Positions 15,479-26,223 are shown, counted from the stretch's first letter. The stretch is 64,000 bases of DNA from DATFLS01 sp964413425 (GCA_964413425.1 CAYPST010000007.1:1-64000), one strand, 5' to 3'. Notes: generated by a model from the sequence alone, not told the origin. Numbers and translations are program-made.

Positions 15479-16519
15479 TCACTCTGGGTGTGAGATCGAC
15501 TTCCCGCTGGCGATGGCTTCTAACTTCTCCAAATTATCCCGGTCTCCGATACAAATTAAAATGTCTCCGGCATTGATAACCATATCCGAGGCAGGATTGA
15601 ACTGCATTTCATTGGAACTATCCAGGATGGCGGTGACAATCGTATCGAACCGGCTGCGAATTGGTGTATCGATCAGTGCCGCCCCTGCCAGTTCTGACTG
15701 TTCATAGACTCGAATCTGATCAATGACCAGATTCAGCTTCTTCTGCCTGGAAACAATTTCGATAAAATCATCAACATGCGGCGATAACATCATCTGGGCC
15801 ATTTTATGCCCGCCGATTTCGTATGGGTTTACCACCTTATTTACGCCGGCCGCCCGCATCTTCGTCTGGGTGCCCTCCTCACTACAGCGTGTCAGGATAA
15901 AAAGGTCCGAATTGAGTTGACGTGCTGACAGAGCAACAAACAGATTATCCGCGTCGGTCGCCAGGACAGCCACTAACCCTCTTGCCCGTTCCACACCGGC
16001 TTTTCTCAGTACCGCATCCTCAATGGCAGAGCCCTCGATATAGGTAAACCCGGATTCGGCAAGTGTACTCACGGCGTCGGGATTGTTTTCGATGATCACG
16101 ACATCCTGATGTCGCCGGTGGAATTCTGCGGCGATGACCCGTCCCATCCGACCGTATCCACAGATAATATAATGATCTTTCATGGCATTAATCCGTCGTA
16201 GTAATGTTCGGTTTCTCCAGAATGGCACTTCGATTAAAAATTGAGCGACTTGAGAGACACCGGTATAGGCCAGGAGGCTAATCCCAAAGATAATGAGAAC
16301 AAGGGTCCATGCCTGTCCCATGGGTGAAAGCGGCTTCACTTCCCGGAATCCGACCGTGCTCAGCGTGATGATCGTCATATAAAAGGATTCCAGAAGCGTC
16401 CAACCCTCAATGAGTGTGAATCCCAGGGTACCAGAGATAATCAAAGTGAGAAAAACAATAAGGATGCGGCGGATATTGCGAGATCGCGGGGATAATCCTG
16501 TCTGATTCGCTGTGATCAT
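15479..16519 (-). CDS. Two-TM potassium channel with RCK (TrkA-N/TrkA-C) domains
   Basis: A 346-residue MthK/Kch-like K+ channel. TM1 is about 18-38, the pore helix and selectivity filter TLSTVGFRE are at 52-60 (TVGF replaces the usual TVGYG and has Arg after Phe), and TM2 is about 70-94. The RCK N-domain has the Rossmann motif IICGYGRMGRVIAAEFHRR (118-136) and the acidic IIENNPDAV; RCK_C is about 255-340. It gates K+ flux through ligand binding to the RCK ring. Its start overlaps the MscS stop by 4 bp (ATGA), so the two channels are co-translated. Confidence 0.88.
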   Translation of the reverse strand: MITANQTGLSPRSRNIRRILIVFLTLIISGTLGFTLIEGWTLLESFYMTIITLSTVGFREVKPLSPMGQAWTLVLIIFGISLLAYTGVSQVAQFLIEVPFWRNRTLLRRINAMKDHYIICGYGRMGRVIAAEFHRRHQDVVIIENNPDAVSTLAESGFTYIEGSAIEDAVLRKAGVERARGLVAVLATDADNLFVALSARQLNSDLFILTRCSEEGTQTKMRAAGVNKVVNPYEIGGHKMAQMMLSPHVDDFIEIVSRQKKLNLVIDQIRVYEQSELAGAALIDTPIRSRFDTIVTAILDSSNEMQFNPASDMVINAGDILICIGDRDNLEKLEAIASGKSISHPE

Positions 16520-18762
16520 GCACCACGCTCTGGTTGATCATCCCGGGGTTCTCGGGCCGGTGGTTCCGAAGTATGGTGCGGAGATGGTTGGTTGGAAAAA
16601 ATACTCCGAAGCACCTCAATATCATTCTGGCTGTCAATTTTCAAGTGTACATCGCGCTGAGGAAATGGAATCCCGATTCCTTTCTCCTGAAACGCCTGAT
16701 GGATTTGAAAATTAATATCACTCTTGATATTGTTCACACCTTCCTGGGGATCATTGATCCAGATTAAGAGCTCGAAGTCCAGTGAACTTTCGCCGAATTC
16801 CTTAAACCAGATCCGCGGCCGCGGAAGAGCAAGCACCCGCGGATGGGCGTCTGCAATTTCGAGCAGAACCTCCTGTACCCATTCCGGATTGGTGCCGTAT
16901 TCCACTCCGATTGGGACGTGCACTCGGGTCGGGGTATTATTCAGGCTCCAATTGATCACCGTTTTTTCAATAAAGTCCGAGTTCGGAACGATGATGGCAA
17001 TGTTATCCCGGGTCAAAATCGTTGTGCTGCGCGCAGAGATCCGGGTGACCGTCCCCAGAATTTCTCCCACCTGAACGAAGTCTTTACTCTTGATGGGTCT
17101 TTCAAACAGAATAATCAACCCACTGGCAAAGTTATTGGCGATGTTTTGCAGTCCAAATCCAATACCGAGTCCCAACGCGCCTGCAAAGATCTTTAACGTG
17201 GTTAGCTGAATTCCCACGCTTTCGACAGCCACCACCAGACCAACCACCAGGATAAGGTAATGCGTGATGGTCAATACTGCATGGCGTGCGCCGATGTCCA
17301 GCTTCGTCTTTCGGAGGACGCTGGATTTTAAGAAATTTCTCACCAGCCGGGACACATACAGGAATAACCCAAAGATCAATATCGCCTTGATAAGTGACCA
17401 GATGGTAATAGGCGTGTCCTGCACGTTAAATAACCGGAACGTGAAAAAAGCGAGGATTGACTCCCCTATCGATTGTTCGCCCATCAGCCACCAGGATTTT
17501 GCAATCAGGACTGCCCCAATGAGAATAAGTATGGCTGAACTTGTGAACTGTGCAATGGTATACACACGTTCCCAGAATTGGGCTGCTCTATCTTCTTCAT
17601 CTTTCCGCTGCCGTTTTTCGTCAGGCAGAACCCAGTTCAGTGCATCATAAAGAATACGATTGACCAGTATCCCAAGCAGAACAATAGTAATGGTATAGAA
17701 GACGCGACTGAAGATAAAGCCGGATAACTGCACATACCCTAAGACGGATAAAAGACCTCCAACTACAAGAATGAGATATGTGGGGTAATATAATTGTTTC
17801 AATATGCGCAATAAACTGCGGTAGAACCTATTCTGTGTTTCCGGGAACAGCGAGAGGGTGAAATCTCTTCTGGCAAACAAAAGCGAAAATACAACAATGG
17901 CTCCCACCCTGTAGACAAATTGCACCAGATGAATCACATTCTCATGCAGCTGGAAAAACCGCAAGAGGAACAGAAGAATTACATACAATAACGTCCACTG
18001 AAACAAGACTCGAGCCAGGTAGGAAAAATACTTTGCTATTCTGGTACTACACGGAATTAATCGCTGGCGCTTCCCATCGGGTGCGAAGAGGATTTCCAGT
18101 AACCAGCGTGAAAATTTATAGAGAACCACGGCAACGGCAACATTAAAAATGGTATTATTAATCTGTGTCGGGAATTGTAATACCAAGGCAGTCACCCAGA
18201 CACCAAATGTCAGAAAAAGTGTTGGCAGAACCCGGAGTAAAATTTCCAGAATATATCCGGCCGTGGTGATAGCCAGTATTTTCCGGTCAGCACAGTCATC
18301 TCTGAGTCCTTTCAAGTACTGCTTTATAGGACGGTATGAAAACGCTAATATTCCAGTGATGAATAAGGCAACCACCAGATACAGAAGATATTCCAGACCG
18401 GAAAAATGTCTCCGGAGCGATTCTTGTACTTGTCGAATGGTTGCATTATCACCCCGGATCACGCCGGAAACATCCTGCCATAATTGCGCAAAGGTCTGGC
18501 GGGATACCGGAATCTCCTCCCGCTCAACCAATTGACTATAGCGTTCTCGAACGAATTTCAGACTATAGGCTGCGGAAGTATCTACGGTTGATTGGGTGAC
18601 ACTCGCGTCGTCGGTTTTTTCCTGGTTCGGTGCAGGCGTTGATCGGATGGGCTGCCGGGTGTCAAATGGGACGGGAAACGGATTCTGAGAAACACCTGAT
18701 TGTGGGGCGATAACCAAAAAGAGCCCGATCAGCAAATACTCAGGAATTCGTCGGAATTTCAT
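16516..18762 (-). CDS. Large MscS-family mechanosensitive channel
   Basis: A 748-residue mechanosensitive ion channel, much longer than MscS (about 286) and closer to MscK/YbdG-type sizes. A signal peptide (1-25) and a Pro/Asp-rich periplasmic segment come first, then about nine to ten transmembrane helices. The MscS core follows: the pore helix LGLGIGFGLQNIANNFASG, then ILFERPIKSKDFVQVGEILG, VPNSDFIEKTVINWS and a beta/alpha cytoplasmic vestibule ending IGIPFPQRDVHLKI. It protects against hypo-osmotic shock. It overlaps the MBL gene by 23 bp and the K+ channel by 4 bp. Confidence 0.9.
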   Translation of the reverse strand: MKFRRIPEYLLIGLFLVIAPQSGVSQNPFPVPFDTRQPIRSTPAPNQEKTDDASVTQSTVDTSAAYSLKFVRERYSQLVEREEIPVSRQTFAQLWQDVSGVIRGDNATIRQVQESLRRHFSGLEYLLYLVVALFITGILAFSYRPIKQYLKGLRDDCADRKILAITTAGYILEILLRVLPTLFLTFGVWVTALVLQFPTQINNTIFNVAVAVVLYKFSRWLLEILFAPDGKRQRLIPCSTRIAKYFSYLARVLFQWTLLYVILLFLLRFFQLHENVIHLVQFVYRVGAIVVFSLLFARRDFTLSLFPETQNRFYRSLLRILKQLYYPTYLILVVGGLLSVLGYVQLSGFIFSRVFYTITIVLLGILVNRILYDALNWVLPDEKRQRKDEEDRAAQFWERVYTIAQFTSSAILILIGAVLIAKSWWLMGEQSIGESILAFFTFRLFNVQDTPITIWSLIKAILIFGLFLYVSRLVRNFLKSSVLRKTKLDIGARHAVLTITHYLILVVGLVVAVESVGIQLTTLKIFAGALGLGIGFGLQNIANNFASGLIILFERPIKSKDFVQVGEILGTVTRISARSTTILTRDNIAIIVPNSDFIEKTVINWSLNNTPTRVHVPIGVEYGTNPEWVQEVLLEIADAHPRVLALPRPRIWFKEFGESSLDFELLIWINDPQEGVNNIKSDINFQIHQAFQEKGIGIPFPQRDVHLKIDSQNDIEVLRSIFSNQPSPHHTSEPPAREPRDDQPERGA

Positions 18763-19510
18763 AACTCATGCCGTCTTTTGCGAGAAGGATCTCACCTTGA
18801 TAGTACTGGTGTGCTGTACCGACAATGTCTTGTTGCTCCATGATTGGATAGAAATGGGTGAACATGGTGGTTTTGGCCCGGGCCAATGCGGCCATTTTGC
18901 CGGCTTCCGATGGTGAAAGATGCTTATCATACTCCGTGGATTCCGGGACGGCACATTCCAAAATCATGAGGTCGGCATTTTTACCAAAGTCGGCGAATGC
19001 TTCGCTGTAACCGGTATCCCCGGCATAGACCAATACGCTGCCGGACTCATCCTCAATCCGGTAGCCAATGCTATGCTCTGTGTGCCTGGTCTCCCCCGTT
19101 TTCATTCTGGCAAAACCCAGGTCAATTTCTTCCCATGGATCGCATTCGTGAATGTCAAGAAGAATTTGATCCGAGTCAATCCACTGTCCGTAAATTTGAT
19201 GTAACTTGTTATAATATTCAACAAACCCTTTCGGTGCAATGACCTGGATCGTGAAAGAGCCTTCCAGAGAATAATCATTTTTTATGGCAAACAGGAACGG
19301 AATAAAATCAATTGTGTGATCCGGATGGAGATGCGTGTACAGTATATGGTGAATTTCGGAATAATCGTATCCATAATTTGCCACCTGCCGAAGCGCCCCT
19401 GCGCCACCATCAAGAAGCAGAAGATGATGTTCGATCTGGACAAGATATCCGGGATTTCCACGATTCGGGTACGGAATACACGTGCCGGATCCAAGCACTG
19501 TTATTTTCAT
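18740..19510 (-). CDS. Metallo-beta-lactamase-fold hydrolase (RNase Z-like)
   Basis: A 256-residue MBL-fold protein of the RNase Z/AtsA-like group. ATG 19510 is preferred over an upstream TTG because MKITVLGSGT is the canonical first strand. Metal ligands: THLHPDHTID (59-68), the GETRHTEHS histidine, YAGDTGYSE and FTHFYP. No tRNase-Z exosite is obvious, so phosphodiesterase or another esterase activity is possible. It overlaps the MscS gene downstream and follows tamA by 93 bp. Confidence 0.85.
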   Translation of the reverse strand: MKITVLGSGTCIPYPNRGNPGYLVQIEHHLLLLDGGAGALRQVANYGYDYSEIHHILYTHLHPDHTIDFIPFLFAIKNDYSLEGSFTIQVIAPKGFVEYYNKLHQIYGQWIDSDQILLDIHECDPWEEIDLGFARMKTGETRHTEHSIGYRIEDESGSVLVYAGDTGYSEAFADFGKNADLMILECAVPESTEYDKHLSPSEAGKMAALARAKTTMFTHFYPIMEQQDIVGTAHQYYQGEILLAKDGMSYEIPTNS

Positions 19511-19603
19511 TGTTGAGTCCAATACATTGGTGATTGTACTCTTGGTTCAGCGGGCCTCATCTTTGCAATTGTTTCTGAATATCAGTTAATTGTAAAGCAT
19601 AAG

Positions 19604-21379
19604 TTAAAGTGTTTGTCCCAGTGTCAGATGAATATTTGCCGGGCTCTCCCCTGCTCTTGGTTTTACTTTGAATCCGCAATCAACCCGAACCATTCCAAGA
19701 GGTGTATTATATCTTAATCCGGCACCAATTCCAATCCGAATATTCCCTCGGTTTAAGGCCGGACTTTTTTCCCACACATTTCCTGCATCAATGAATACAG
19801 CGCCCTGGAGTTGTTTATACAGTTTAATACGAAATTCAGTCTGAGAAATCAACTTCGAATACCCGCCGACAGGCTTCTCATTGCGTTGTGGTCCGATGGC
19901 TCGATCCCCATACCCGCGCAGTGAGTAATCCCCACCTGCAAAAAATCGTTCATAGATGGGAACCGCCGGCGTCGGACCGACTTCGAAGAGCAATCCGGAA
20001 GAAAATTTCGTTGCCAGGGTAAATCCAGGAGTGAGCGGGATATATCTGATATAGTTTGCCGTCAGTCTCAGATACGAGTTCGTGCCCCGAAATATCTGTC
20101 CGGCGAAGAGACTCGAGAGATCGAAGTAACTCCCCTCATCCGGATTAAATAAGTTATCTCTGGTATCTCGGGTGAAGGTCAAACTCACACTCCGAATCCG
20201 GTCATTGGTGGAATCAGCCACCGAGGCGGTATCGATCCTGGTAAACGTATTATTTTCGATTCGCATTGAGGAAGATAATCTGCAATACTGAACAAGTTCC
20301 CTCCCAATCGTCGTCTCCGTGCCCACACGATTGACCGAATAGTTTGTTTCCATCTCCCGGCGAAAATAAGAGGTGTTATCAAATCGAGATTTCCAGAGAA
20401 AAAAGTGCGGCGCAGTATAGACTCCCTCCAATCGTATTTCTCTGAAACTCAGTCTGGTTCGGAATCCGATTTTTTGTCCGGTACCCTGAACATTCCCCTG
20501 TAACAGTTCGGTCGACAATCGAATTCGTTCGGCAGAGCCGTACCCAAGACCAAAATTGAGCTCGCCTGTTTCGGCTTCCATTACCTGGATCTCAACGTTT
20601 CTGAGCGGTCCGTTCCCTGCCGAATCTCGTTGCGGTGTAATAAGCACACTATTAAATAATCCTGTTTTATAAAGATTGTGTTGACTTTTTACCACCTTCT
20701 GATGGGTGAATAAATCACCGGGTTGAAGAGCGAGTTCTCGTTTGATGACATTCACATTGGTTTTCTCGTTTCCGGAAATAATCACAGAATCCACGTACAC
20801 CGGATGTCCTTCAGTGATGTGGAAAGCAACGTCAATGGTATCCTGCATCCTGTCAAGGCGGGGATCCACTTGCGCGTCGATATATCCTATTTCCGCATAT
20901 CTGTTCACAATACTCCAGGTAGATTCACTCACATTCAAAAAGCTGAACGGCGCATGCTCCCGGAGACGAATGAAACTGCGCAAGTGAGTTGTGGTCAGGG
21001 CATGATTGCCCCGGAATACAATATCACCGACGCGGGATCTGGGACCTTCTGAAATGGTGATGTTTATCTGTACCCGGTTTGTCTCAACATAGGTGGTATC
21101 CCAGGATTGGATTAATGATTCCAAAAATCCACGATTATTGTATAAGGTGATTATCGCCCGCAGATCATCCTGAAAGATCTGCGGTTCAAACCGATGCCTT
21201 CTCCACCAATGACTCTCTTTGGTGAACATCACCTGTTTAATCGTGCGCTCGGAGAGATGCTCATTGCCCGAAAACCCGATTGCTTCTGTAAGTGGCGCAC
21301 CGGCCTGGTTGTTCTGCGCCAGTACTATCTCTCCGAAAAGGAAAAGACACCATAGTATCGGTAGAAAGCGTGTTCTCAT
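19604..21379 (-). CDS. tamA: Omp85-family outer membrane protein (TamA/BamA-like)
   Basis: A 591-residue Omp85 protein. A signal peptide (1-21, ending ALAQ-like VLAQ) is followed by POTRA repeats (about 30-270, e.g. RSRVGDIVFRGNHALTTTHL and HPVYVDSVIISGNEKTNVNV) and a 16-strand barrel with FFAGGDYSLRGYGDRAIGP, the L6 loop RGY motif, and the last strand VKPRAGESPANIHLTLGQTL. It has three POTRAs rather than BamA's five, and its start overlaps the stop of the TamB gene (ATGA), so it is the outer-membrane half of a TAM complex inserting outer-membrane proteins or moving lipids. Confidence 0.88.
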   Translation of the reverse strand: MRTRFLPILWCLFLFGEIVLAQNNQAGAPLTEAIGFSGNEHLSERTIKQVMFTKESHWWRRHRFEPQIFQDDLRAIITLYNNRGFLESLIQSWDTTYVETNRVQINITISEGPRSRVGDIVFRGNHALTTTHLRSFIRLREHAPFSFLNVSESTWSIVNRYAEIGYIDAQVDPRLDRMQDTIDVAFHITEGHPVYVDSVIISGNEKTNVNVIKRELALQPGDLFTHQKVVKSQHNLYKTGLFNSVLITPQRDSAGNGPLRNVEIQVMEAETGELNFGLGYGSAERIRLSTELLQGNVQGTGQKIGFRTRLSFREIRLEGVYTAPHFFLWKSRFDNTSYFRREMETNYSVNRVGTETTIGRELVQYCRLSSSMRIENNTFTRIDTASVADSTNDRIRSVSLTFTRDTRDNLFNPDEGSYFDLSSLFAGQIFRGTNSYLRLTANYIRYIPLTPGFTLATKFSSGLLFEVGPTPAVPIYERFFAGGDYSLRGYGDRAIGPQRNEKPVGGYSKLISQTEFRIKLYKQLQGAVFIDAGNVWEKSPALNRGNIRIGIGAGLRYNTPLGMVRVDCGFKVKPRAGESPANIHLTLGQTL

Positions 21380-24300
21380 TTAAACCTGATTCGATATTTT
21401 AAATCCAGACCATATCGCTGTTCTTGATTTGTTTCAGTCACCAGATACCAATGATCCGACAGTTCATAATTAATCCGAATCCCCTGTTGGTTTGATTGAC
21501 CGATGGAAGTGGAGTAAGTTAACGTGAGCCGGGGAGAAATACTTTTTGCCGCCGTGAAGGTAGGCGTATGTCGCCCGGAGAGCTGGAACAAATTCCCTTC
21601 GATTGCAACCCGGTCCAGATCAAAAAGCCGCCCTACTCTGTATTCAACCACAGAAGCGATCTTCTCACTTGAGATGCGACTCGCCTGTCTGATGAAAAAT
21701 TGGCTTAAATTGCCTTCTCCGGAAACCCCGGAAAACTGATCTCGCGGACGCCCCACTGCCAGTATTCCCAGAATATCACTCTGGGTAAGCGACTCATTCG
21801 TGTGCGGCCTGGTTGCCGGTTTGGAAGCGAACCGGACCTGGGGATTTCGTAACGTATTGGTAATATTTAAAACTATTGTATAGTCTATATCATCTACATT
21901 TTGATAGGCAGGGATAGTAGTCGTTGCCTGGATATCCAGTGTGGGATTCAGTTCCGGACCTCCCGTGAAAAGTACAGTTCCGTTTTCGATTTGAAAATTT
22001 CTCCCGACATATTTGATGTATCCCTTTTCTGCCACGATTCGTCCGGTAAATCGTGGCTGAAAGAGTGGACCGGTAGATTGCACATCCGCGGTAAAATCGA
22101 GTGAGGCCAGGTTATTATTCACTTTGATATTCTTTAATGCTTGTATGGCAACATTGAGCTGGATATTCTGGAACATCTGTTGTGGCAAGCGAGGCGGTCG
22201 TACCGTCCGAGTTCCGATGAAGGATAACGGCTGAAGGTTGTGAATTGGCTTCGTATAGGTGAAGGAGGCCACAATGATATTTCCGGTAAGTAATGAGGTT
22301 TGGCCGGAGGTGGTGGTGATACGGAGTTTGGATGGAGCGATAGTTATCGCCACCTCCCCCGGACGCGTCAGATCAAATTGTTCACTGTGCACTGTGATAT
22401 CATATTGCAGTGGTGCGTGAGGTACTATATCAATGCTTCCTGATATAGTAAGAGGATTCTCATCGATATCGACGTGCATATTGATTAAACGTATTGTAGA
22501 GCCGGTGAAATCAGCCCGGAAATGTCCGTTCCGCAAGTGTTGTTCGAAGTACGGCAAGTCAGATTCAAATCCGGTTATTTCCACCGAGCCCTGTATACTG
22601 CTGCCTCCTGGGACGGTTTTCCGGTACGCCATGTCAGCGCTTAAATCTCCGGATATATTGTAATCTCTTCCGGAAAGGGCTCCCAGGGATTCCAGCGCGA
22701 ATCCGCGCGCTTGCAGTGATAAAAATATCTCTTCGCCTATCAACCCCAATGAGAATGTGTCCAGGTCGAAGATGGCCGAGATATTCCCGGTGCCTCGTAC
22801 GAATGAGGCTGCATTGGATACAAGCAGCGTATCCAGAACAAACTGCTGGTTACTGTAGTGAGAACGGAAATGAGCCTCAGGAAAAGCCAGCTCTCCGAAG
22901 GAGAGATTATCGGCTTGTCCGTTCATTATGAGCGTTGGTTTTTGTCGTGATCCGGATAACCGGAGGGAAAGGTTGAGCTGGCCTTGAATTTCTCGTGGTG
23001 TTTTGAGCATTGTTAAGAACTGTGATAAAGGTATGCTGGAGACAGAAAGATGACCTTCCAGAGAATCTGTTGCCTCATCATGATACAAATTCACCCGGAA
23101 AGGCGCTGTTTCGTTAAAAGATCCCGATATCCCGGCCTGTAAATATTGACCTCTATCATACTCAAATTTACCATCAAGAGTGATCGAATAATCGTTTATA
23201 TAGGTGGCAAACTGCCGTATCAGGGTACGTTCATTTTGAAATTCTATATGCAACTGCCCCCGTGACGTCTGCCATTTCCGGAGTGGATTATTCAAGGCGA
23301 TATCAGTTCCGCGGAGGCTCCCCTGAATATTCGGGGCTTCGAGTCCCCCGCTAAGATATACATCCGCATTGAGTCTTCCCGAGTTCGCACGGACAAGGGA
23401 GGTGAATTGATTGATTATGGAAATCGGAAAATTAGCGAGGGAGAAGGCAACAGACGCCGAGTCCCCGGACGATGATGCAGTGGAATCGTTGTTTACGAGT
23501 GCAGAGAGTGGCAGTTGGCCTGTGATGGTCATGTTTCCGCTATCTGCTGCACACGCAAAGTGTCGTAGAGTAATTTGATTCTCTGAGTAGGCAACATTCC
23601 AGTCAATCTTCCAATCGAGAGGAGTCGGATTCATTGTTGGGAGAAGGTATCCCCGGCTGTTCAGAGAGAGTCGATTCTCAATGACTCCGGCCGCCTGGAA
23701 ATCTGCCGTCAGTGCACCACTGGCAGTGTAGTTCTCAGGAATATGGTCCTGCAAGATCTGTAAAGGGATATCCAGCATCTGAACAGAGGCTGTGTCTGAC
23801 TCCCGAGCATAAAAGATACTGATTTCACCGGCGGGCCGAACATATATCTTTCCTTGAAAATCGGGTTCCAGGGTCCCTTTCCCGGTAATATCGATTGGAT
23901 AACTCTGATATCTGAATGCAAGTTTCCGAATCTCAAATTGTTTGCCCTGAAAGATGATCTCTCCGTTGAGTGCTTCCACAGGCGGTTTGGTATCCTGCCA
24001 TTGGACGTATCCGGAATCAATACGAATCCCGCCGGTTATACTCGGTCTATCATAGTAACCAGTAATTCGAACAGACGGCGTGATTGTACCATCGACATCC
24101 CAGGAGGGAGGAAGAAACGGGTTCAGAAGATCAATGGGCCAATTATGCCCGGAAGCCTGAACATCTAGAACATTACTTGAATCGAATGGCAGGAATCCCC
24201 TGATTTCTGCAGCAATTGTTCGTGTTCGTGATACAGCCATCCCTCGTTCCACTGTTATCCCCTCTTTTTGTACCGAATAATCCAGGGATGCCGAATCAAT

Positions 24301-26223
24301 GGACGTAAGACCGAATCGAACTCCCTGCACCGAAAGGTTCCCTCCGCCAGTAATCGAATCAGGAGTCATCAGAAGGTTATTTTTTGAATTGACTATTCCC
24401 TGCAGGTCATATTTCATCCGGGGAATGACCGCACCCCACCTGCTCAACGATACATTGGATATATCAAGTGAGCTCTGAAGTGATTTATCGAATTTACTTG
24501 ATATTCTAAGAAGAATCTTGCCGGATAGGGGGCGATCGGTATCCGGTTGTGGAATCGCCGGTTCATCTACTACAAGCTCCGCAGACAGGGAAGGCGAGAA
24601 TCGGACCTTGCCCGAAACCTGCGCGGGTGTTAACGAACTGACAGCCAACTCCCCCTCATCCAAGATGAGTGTATCTCCTTGCCATGCGTAAGCCAACTGA
24701 ATATCTACCGGCAGTTCCATGAATCGATAATTCAGATGAGCCTGCATCCTGCCCGATAATTTGATGGGATCGCCCTGATCCCCAATTGTTCCCTGGAATG
24801 TTGAAGAGAGTCTCGGAGTGAAGGCGGTGCTGATGCCGGTATTTATCTCTGAAATATCTGCCAGCTGAAGCGTTCCGGTAAATTCCATTGGCCAGTCACA
24901 TCTCCCCACCAAAGCAATCCGGTTCACATCAGCCGGCGTTCGCTGGATGACTTCCAGCCTTATTTCTCCCCCCCGTATGCGGAAATCAGCCAGTACGTGT
25001 GATAATTCGTGTACATTATATTGTGGTTTAACGAGCAGTATCCTCCCCTGTCCCGCAGCTCGGGATAAATTTTCATACGGGATCATGCCTGAAAAGCGGA
25101 TCTCTACCGGTGTGTCAAGCGGGTAATTCTCCATACGAAGCATCTGTTGAACATATTCAGTTGAGGAGAGGAAGGAGACCACATCGAGCCGGATGAATTT
25201 CTGCTGCCAATCAAAGGTACCGTGCAGTCGTATTGTATCCAGTCCGGACGGAAGCTCCGTATAGAATTGCGAGATCTGCAGACTATCGGTGCTCCCTGAA
25301 AATTCCGCCCGGAGATTCTGCACTTGTAATGTATCGAATACAGCACCCGGAGCCTGGACTTTCCCCCGATAGGCTATCTCTGCGGGAGTAATATCCACGC
25401 TTCCCTGGAGGGAGAGAGAATCAGTATGCAACTTTTGCTTCAAGGCTTCCGGTAGAAACACCTTCAGGAAATCGGTGAAGTCCCTGGCAAGGTGAGCCTC
25501 TACATCCCCACGAACGGCATTTCCCCCAGCCTGTGATTCTATAGAACCGGATGATCGGAGCTTCGAAGTTGGACTCTGTAACATGAGATTCGAGATGGAC
25601 AAACCCGACGACGAATGCCTGCCATAAACTTCAAGGGTGGCCTGGTTTATCACCGAAGATTTGTACGCAACAGAATCCAATGACTGAATACTGGTATGGA
25701 AAGTGTCACCGACGGCATAGTGAACATCCGTTCCCTTTAATCGAATATACAGCGGAAGTTCCGGATGAGAATAGGTCAGATTGGCATCAACTACCTGGAT
25801 GTATCCGAGCTGGAATTTCCATCCTCTGCCTCCTCCAATCCCTGTCGCAGAAGATTTTTGTCCCGAAAAAGCTTTCAGCATCCGGTTATTGAGCGTAATA
25901 TCCAGGGACGAAGAGATCAGTGAATCAATTTGGACTGTGGTGCGAAAGAGCGGAAAAAGACTATAATTAATTGAGATTCTATTGATATATGCACTTCCGC
26001 CGGTTGCATCATCCCGGATACGAATCGTAATTAAACTTGCTTTTGACACATAATTGGTTACCAGTTTCTCGATGGCAATCTCATATCCGGTTGCGTCTTC
26101 AGCGGCGGTGATGATTTTCGACAATACATAGGATTTCCCGGACGCGGAATACAACCACAGGATCCCGGCTATGAGTGCAACCAGGACTGCTCCTATTACA
26201 CTAATTATCATCCGACGCTTCAT
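21376..26223 (-). CDS. tamB: TamB-like inner-membrane translocation/assembly protein
   Basis: A 1615-residue AsmA/TamB-family protein. One N-terminal transmembrane anchor (about 4-25) is followed by a very long beta-rich periplasmic repeat region, the lipid-groove beta-taco expected to bridge the periplasm. The C-terminal DUF490 signature is clear: LSLRLSGSRQKPTLIMNGQA, GYIKYVGRNFQIENGTVLFT, NPTLDIQATTTIP and SLTQSDILGILAVGRP. The gene ends inside the tamA start codon, giving a tamB-tamA operon. Its role is phospholipid transport and outer-membrane protein assembly. E. coli TamB is 1259 residues, so this is a long version. Confidence 0.92.
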   Translation of the reverse strand: MKRRMIISVIGAVLVALIAGILWLYSASGKSYVLSKIITAAEDATGYEIAIEKLVTNYVSKASLITIRIRDDATGGSAYINRISINYSLFPLFRTTVQIDSLISSSLDITLNNRMLKAFSGQKSSATGIGGGRGWKFQLGYIQVVDANLTYSHPELPLYIRLKGTDVHYAVGDTFHTSIQSLDSVAYKSSVINQATLEVYGRHSSSGLSISNLMLQSPTSKLRSSGSIESQAGGNAVRGDVEAHLARDFTDFLKVFLPEALKQKLHTDSLSLQGSVDITPAEIAYRGKVQAPGAVFDTLQVQNLRAEFSGSTDSLQISQFYTELPSGLDTIRLHGTFDWQQKFIRLDVVSFLSSTEYVQQMLRMENYPLDTPVEIRFSGMIPYENLSRAAGQGRILLVKPQYNVHELSHVLADFRIRGGEIRLEVIQRTPADVNRIALVGRCDWPMEFTGTLQLADISEINTGISTAFTPRLSSTFQGTIGDQGDPIKLSGRMQAHLNYRFMELPVDIQLAYAWQGDTLILDEGELAVSSLTPAQVSGKVRFSPSLSAELVVDEPAIPQPDTDRPLSGKILLRISSKFDKSLQSSLDISNVSLSRWGAVIPRMKYDLQGIVNSKNNLLMTPDSITGGGNLSVQGVRFGLTSIDSASLDYSVQKEGITVERGMAVSRTRTIAAEIRGFLPFDSSNVLDVQASGHNWPIDLLNPFLPPSWDVDGTITPSVRITGYYDRPSITGGIRIDSGYVQWQDTKPPVEALNGEIIFQGKQFEIRKLAFRYQSYPIDITGKGTLEPDFQGKIYVRPAGEISIFYARESDTASVQMLDIPLQILQDHIPENYTASGALTADFQAAGVIENRLSLNSRGYLLPTMNPTPLDWKIDWNVAYSENQITLRHFACAADSGNMTITGQLPLSALVNNDSTASSSGDSASVAFSLANFPISIINQFTSLVRANSGRLNADVYLSGGLEAPNIQGSLRGTDIALNNPLRKWQTSRGQLHIEFQNERTLIRQFATYINDYSITLDGKFEYDRGQYLQAGISGSFNETAPFRVNLYHDEATDSLEGHLSVSSIPLSQFLTMLKTPREIQGQLNLSLRLSGSRQKPTLIMNGQADNLSFGELAFPEAHFRSHYSNQQFVLDTLLVSNAASFVRGTGNISAIFDLDTFSLGLIGEEIFLSLQARGFALESLGALSGRDYNISGDLSADMAYRKTVPGGSSIQGSVEITGFESDLPYFEQHLRNGHFRADFTGSTIRLINMHVDIDENPLTISGSIDIVPHAPLQYDITVHSEQFDLTRPGEVAITIAPSKLRITTTSGQTSLLTGNIIVASFTYTKPIHNLQPLSFIGTRTVRPPRLPQQMFQNIQLNVAIQALKNIKVNNNLASLDFTADVQSTGPLFQPRFTGRIVAEKGYIKYVGRNFQIENGTVLFTGGPELNPTLDIQATTTIPAYQNVDDIDYTIVLNITNTLRNPQVRFASKPATRPHTNESLTQSDILGILAVGRPRDQFSGVSGEGNLSQFFIRQASRISSEKIASVVEYRVGRLFDLDRVAIEGNLFQLSGRHTPTFTAAKSISPRLTLTYSTSIGQSNQQGIRINYELSDHWYLVTETNQEQRYGLDLKYRIRFK

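Noticed and set aside
15336..15707. 123-codon plus-strand frame with a hydrophobic stretch
   Set aside because: Two thirds of it lies antisense to the conserved RCK domain of the K+ channel; only the first 48 codons are free. Possible tiny membrane protein, but unsupported.
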